A stretch of DNA of 64,000 nt, from the NCBI GenBank assembly GCA_014925825.1, contig JACGCK010000001.1, positions 868,001 through 932,000 of the forward strand, in the 5' to 3' direction. Below, piece after piece: positions 60,194 to 64,000 of this stretch. This DNA is from Pholiota molesta. Taxonomy: Eukaryota > Basidiomycota > Agaricomycetes > Agaricales > Strophariaceae. The translations under genes and the position numbers were made by a program. Within the stretch, counting starts at the first letter, position 1, and each line of letters begins with the position of its first letter. The notes below the pieces were generated by a model, which worked only from the letters and a program-made list of their open reading frames with translations, was not told the origin of the DNA and ran no database searches.

Positions 60194-61594
60194 TCACACC
60201 ATCACTTTTCTCAACTGCCATACTCGGGCAGGCAAGAGGGTCACTGGGCATTTTTGGTGCTTCTCTACCTGATCGAAAGCGCAACGGTAGCAGAATACAT
60301 ATCCAGAGGGCAGAGCAGTAGCATTATTAATACTTTTTTTGCAAAGGGGACATATCCCATATAACCCCTTATCGAAAGCAATGCCCTGAGGATGTGGTGG
60401 CAGCAAACTTGGAGGAGGAATCGCTGGTCCTTGAGGAGAGGTCGATAATGAGCGAGCAGGCGAGTTTGGCGAATACCACCACTCTAAGAACTTGATGAAA
60501 AATATGGCCGTCGGCAGTAAAAGTCGAAGGGAATCTAACAACAAACGTGGTGAGCTCAAGAGCAGCTGCCGGATACGCGCTAGCAAGCTCCGCGGATTAG
60601 GCGACAAGTCCTTTCGAGAAATTAAACTTGCAGCTCGCTGTGAAGGGATCATATGAGCAAATTTGGAAGAAAATAATATTGAGAATGAGATCTCACGAAA
60701 TCTTCGAGACCTAGCCGTCTTATATCGACGCCTATCCAATTTAACCAGGGTCTATATGCAGTTGTCTTGTCGAACAGATATGCAATATTCCACACAAGCA
60801 ACCAAAGCTCTAGAGAAATGTTCATGTACGGATACATCATCTTGAAGGCCCGCCGAAATCGTCCTTTGAAACTCTGTGCTTATATTAGCCAGTTCAATTA
60901 TAAATCCTACGGTGGTCATACCTGGTCCGTAAGTGCCTGGACTTGGCGTGGGTCTAGTCCTTCATCGAAAGAGTCGGAAACGACCCCACCCCCCAACTCT
61001 TCATAGTAGTCCTGAGCTTTGGCTCTGAGATACGGCACACCAATCTACAAGGGTACATATTAGCTATTAACTTAGATTATATGGTAAAAATGCACACCAG
61101 AAATAGGAGGGACCGCCAAACATCCTGTCTTCGCAGCGCATCTCCAGCTGGTATGCCTCCGACGGCGGCTGAGGCTCTGTCTGTCTGTATATAGGGCCTG
61201 CGTCTTCGTTTCAATCCATAGAAGTTCTCTGAGAAAGAGGAGTCTATAGAAATCCGAATGAGCATGAGCATGTAGCTGTTGGTTGACATAGTATAGCTAT
61301 TGAATTGACGTAGATACTCACTGTGTTTAGTTAGATAATGCTTCTCGACGATGAACATAATGAATGCGTAAAATTCTTCATGTCGGTTTACAATACGTAG
61401 CAAGTAACGGGGGTAGCGTTGGGCGAAAACCTATACCGGCATCGATAAATACGTTTATAGTCGTTGGCGTGCAAACGTACCGCTAAAACATACTTCAGAG
61501 CAGGTTGCAGCAAGTCCTTAAGTTGTTCCTGTGCAAGGAGTTCAAACAGAGATGGTTTGAGAGGATCTGTGCCGTTGTCATTAAAGAATTCCAT
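60194..61594 (-). CDS. PEX12: Peroxin-12, RING-type
   Basis: Peroxisomal membrane protein of the Pex2-Pex10-Pex12 ubiquitin ligase that recycles the Pex5 import receptor. The ATG at 61594 begins MEFFNDNGTDPLKPSLFELL, then AQEQLKDLLQPALKYVLAV, YLLRIVNRHEEFYAFIMFIV, EKHYLTKH, FSENFYGLKRRR, IGVPYLRAKAQDYYEELGGG and a set of membrane helices. The C-terminus is a RING-like domain GICPLCKKSINNATALPSGY, VFCYRCAFDQV and KCPVTLLPARVWQLRK, with the stop at 60194. It has only the CPLC...CYRC set and lacks other zinc ligands, as is normal for Pex12. Length and architecture match the family. Confidence 0.93.
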
Positions 61595-62034
61595 GGCATA
61601 TATGTACAAGTTGAGTTTCGGTTGTCTAGGGCAGTACGAGTCAATACATTGAATGGGTCCAAGGTGTAACGAAAGACAAGATGCCACCGGCCAAAATAAC
61701 CCGGGCCCGCATAAGCTCCGTCGGACCGGAATAGCGATGGGCCTCCAATTACTTGAGCACTTACACCTTCCAAGTGCTGCAATCTCTTCCAAGCTCGCGC
61801 TTTCTTTTCAACTTGGTTGAAAGAGGTTCTCCTTACGTTTCGCAAGGATGAAAGTCAAAATTTGTCACATATGCGCCGAATTGCGGGAACCAGGTTCCGG
61901 TTGGGCGTCATACGCATGTGTGCCTCGTTGCATATCAAAATGCGTCAAAGAAAATGCTTTCTTAAGTCTACTCTCATCGTCTTTACGATTGGCGGTTTCG
62001 GTATTTCAGACTACTTAACTGGCTATACACCTAC
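61595..62034. promoter_or_regulatory. Divergent intergenic region, PEX12 / UPF0303 gene
   Basis: 440 bp between two divergent starts. Overlapping short frames on both strands show no family pattern. No clear core-promoter motif seen. Confidence 0.35.
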
Positions 62035-62593
62035 ATGTTCAACGGTTTGCACGCGATGCACCCAACCGATGCTGAGCTTGCTACTCAGGCACTGGCAGAA
62101 GAAGGGAAATATCGGTTTCCATCGTTCTCTGCCTCAGATGCTGTGACATTGGTGATTCTCCTGTTATTGTTCTTCAACGAGTGTAGTCCTCACATTTTCT
62201 CCATTATAAGGGATTATCCTTGAGAAAAAGATTTAGATCTTCAACGCGCCACGTCAAAGGAAAGGGCCTCGTTATCTCAGTGCAAACCATTGCCGGCCAT
62301 CCTCTGTTCGCATGTACAGTCGGCGATCTTGGGGATGTGAGTGGCATAGGGGATGTTAGTTTGGACAGTTGGGCATGCTTGGAGGGGATGATCAATACGG
62401 TAAAGCGGACTGGGCATTCCAGCTTCTATGTCGAGAAAGGTATGAGTGCGATGGGCAAAAGTTCAACCCAACAAATCGGAATTCAAGATGTCTCGTCTGG
62501 AATTTATGGAGGAGGTATGTCCATAGGCTGATGTTGAAAGTTCCCATTTTTACGGTTTGGCATACAGCATTTCCAATATGGTTGGAGGTTTAA
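62035..62593 (+). CDS. UPF0303 / haem-degrading-type domain protein
   Basis: Small soluble protein of the UPF0303 group (yeast YBR137W-like; GlcG/HbpS fold). Start at 62035 (MFNGLHAMHPTDAELATQAL) or at the next ATG, eight codons on (MHPTDAEL). Then ALAEEGKYRFPSFSASDAVT, an intron, and LRKRFRSSTRHVKGKGLVIS, VQTIAGHPLFACTVGD, VSLDSWACLEGMINTVKRTG, HSSFYVEKGMSAMGKSS. After a second intron AFPIWLEV ends at 62593. The family pattern is LVIxxxTxxGHxLF...W...K..TV.R.G.SS...., with a closing GG.FPI. The biochemical role of the fungal proteins is not well defined; haem binding is only suggested by the fold. Confidence 0.8.
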
Positions 62594-63039
62594 ATCCATT
62601 TTGATCATTGTGAGAATAATGCTGAAAATTAGCACAGAGCGCTCCTTGCTGCCCCATTGCAGTGGCTGCGTGCTATTCTGGTTCTTCACAAGATGACCAC
62701 TATGTGAGTCCAAGCTTTGTTATTGTGACAAACGCTGAAATCTGAACGAGGGAATAGCTTGTAGCAACGACTATCCGTGATTACTTAACCAAATTGCGGC
62801 GCGACAGTCAAAACTTTACCCCAAGTATGCCAGAACACCCAACGCCAGTGGCTCCCCGAGAAAATGCAGTAATATGAAGCACATTATAGTATTTAATCAA
62901 GCTCACATATGAGATCTAGGAATGGCTGCCGCATCCCTCTGGAGAAAGCGTCTTCGATAGACCACATTCTCCCTTCAATAATAATGTCGAAGGAGAGAGA
63001 AGGGAAGAATTTGTGTCCTAAGAGAATTCTAGATATGGT
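62594..63039. other. Intergenic, convergent 3' regions
   Basis: 446 bp between two convergent genes. No open frame or RNA gene recognised; near 63060-63110 a repetitive TTTCGG/GGTTTC run lies in the neighbouring coding end. Confidence 0.4.
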
Positions 63040-63757
63040 TCAATACCCGGAGGTGTAGTTATTCTGATTTTCGGTCGCAGTTTCGGTTTCGGGTTCGGTT
63101 TCTTCTGGCTTTTGGTGAACCAAGCGGAACGTTTCTAGACGAATGACTTGATTGAGTTTGAATAAATCTTGTTAGTAAAAGAAACACTTGCCATGTCTAA
63201 GGAAAATCTGACGTTGACCGAAAGGGGTAGAGGGATCGGCGCCAGGCTCTGGTTCGCGCATTTCGAAGCCAGCTTCGACGTAAACCTTCGCGCCCTTCTT
63301 CATAGTCTTCAAAATTTGTTGCTGGATTCATTGAAAGATAAAATTCTGTGGAATGTTGATGTCGAGGGTGGGCGCTCTAGTGAATTAAATGATAAGTCGT
63401 GAACCCTTAATATATAGCGATGTTCATACCTCCGTTAGCGTTAGGAGGAAGTCGCTGATTTCTGGTAGCAACGACGTAGCTGGATTGCAACGGATGATTG
63501 GCATGCTGGATTTATGCAGGTCAATCGGCGAGAAAAGAACATACACGCAATACTCTTTATCGTTTTTAGTCGCCCGGGTCTCTGGTTCTCTAACCAGTGT
63601 TCCAACGAGTGTCAACTTTGAGAGGTCTGCGGTTGGGCGCGTGGTAGCAAAGCCCTATCAACCCAAGTAAGTGCCAAAGAGCAACGACAAGGTTAGAGAG
63701 TAAACATACACGCGCAAAAGGGGCTCGAGAGGCAGTTGAACGGAAAATAGAAAGCAT
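63040..63757 (-). CDS. RIM1: Mitochondrial single-stranded DNA-binding protein
   Basis: OB-fold SSB that coats single-stranded mitochondrial DNA during replication. The ATG at 63757 gives a basic presequence, MLSIFRSTASRAPFAR. After an intron comes LTLVGTLVREPETRATKNDK, with the SSB-type GxLxxxPExR start. The next exon has VVATRNQRLPPNANG, and then MKKGAKVYVEAGFEMREPEP, FGQRQIFLRHETFRL and an acidic tail ending NNYTSGY, stop at 63040-63042. Four or five exons. The join between KEYC and YVVATRN did not keep phase as read (about 63480-63540), which may be another lost base or an unusual donor. Length about 150 residues, as expected. Confidence 0.85.
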
Positions 63758-63926
63758 TGTAAAAATGAGTGAGTGGGGAATACAACTTGTTCGCGGAAAA
63801 GGCAATGGGCTGCAATGGGTCCAATGTTTTGGCTTGTTTGTCTGAGCCACTTTCGTGTTCACTGCCGATTTGAGATGAGATAGCAGCAGCTTCCTTCCCT
63901 TTCTACTGCTGAATCATTTGTTAGTC
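63758..63926. promoter_or_regulatory. Compact bidirectional promoter, RIM1 / HBS1
   Basis: Only 169 bp separate the two divergent start codons, so the control regions must overlap. No individual site identified. Confidence 0.4.
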
Positions 63927-64000
63927 ATGTCCCGCCACAGAAACGTTCGGAATCTCAATATCGCTGGTAAAACTATTTCTTCGTCGTTGCGTCTATTAAA
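63927..64000 (+). CDS. HBS1: Hbs1 translational GTPase, first exon (cut by window edge)
   Basis: The ATG at 63927 gives MSRHRNVRNLNIA before a GTAAAA donor at 63967; the rest lies outside the window. The start MxRHRNVRxxN is characteristic of Hbs1/HBS1L, the eRF3-like GTPase that acts with Dom34/Pelota to rescue stalled ribosomes. The identification rests on 13 residues only. Confidence 0.6.
   Translation, partial: MSRHRNVRNLNIAGKTISSSLRLL

Noticed and set aside
1..64000. tRNA genes
   Set aside because: I looked for B-box words (GGTTCGANNCC and inverse) on both strands; the few partial matches lie in coding sequence or lack an A box at the right distance.

Overview
The window is nuclear DNA of a basidiomycete fungus, most likely an agaricomycete. 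Protein genes are packed tightly on both strands. Nearly all are cut by many introns of about 40-70 nt with GT...AG ends. The recognisable proteins (Tad1, Gpc1, Mrc1, Tho2, Pho81, Pex12, Hbs1 and others) are fungal housekeeping proteins. There are no operons, and I found no tRNA, rRNA or CRISPR array.

Layout. 1-1771 (-): TAD1, running off the left edge. 2416-6506 (+): a serine-rich, acidic coiled-coil protein whose frame is broken several times. 6507-8950: no convincing gene. 8951-10895 (-): GPC1. 11251-11762 (+): a six-exon mitofissin gene (ATG44). 12004-12477 (-): OST2/DAD1. 12661-13860 (+): a SOD-like mitoribosomal protein. 14077-16195 (-): hexokinase. 16340-18837: a 2.48-kb foldback transposon with an 8-bp target duplication. 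19959-24166 (+): secreted GH35 beta-galactosidase. 24303-25106 (-): ATP synthase subunit d. 25846-30589 (+): MRC1. 30874-31331 (-): a small membrane protein. 31499-32674 (+): tafazzin. 32869-35040 (-): a divergent CAX-type exchanger. 35674-36772 (+): unknown. 37185-37727 (-): N-terminal remnant of a six-hairpin glycosidase. 38251-44241: nine head-to-tail copies of a 0.66-kb unit with terminal inverted repeats. 44443-51774 (+): THO2. 51921-52966 (-): GTP cyclohydrolase I. 53267-55957 (+): ABC transporter. 56067-59816 (-): PHO81. 60194-61594 (-): PEX12. 62035-62593 (+): UPF0303/haem-degrading-type protein. 63040-63757 (-): RIM1-like mitochondrial SSB. 63927-end (+): first exon of HBS1.

The genes form no single pathway. 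Five encode mitochondrial proteins (mitofissin, the mitoribosomal SOD-like protein, ATP synthase d, tafazzin, mtSSB). Several others serve genome maintenance and RNA biology (MRC1, THO2, TAD1, HBS1). The most unusual parts are the two repeat structures: the near-perfect foldback element 145 bp upstream of hexokinase, and the 6-kb tandem array 200 bp upstream of THO2.

Caution on sequence quality. At least eight otherwise clear reading frames are each rescued by restoring one base, usually in a homopolymer. Copies of the tandem array differ mainly in homopolymer length. This looks more like systematic one-base losses in the assembly than like pseudogenes. Exon boundaries were deduced by eye from phase and splice motifs.
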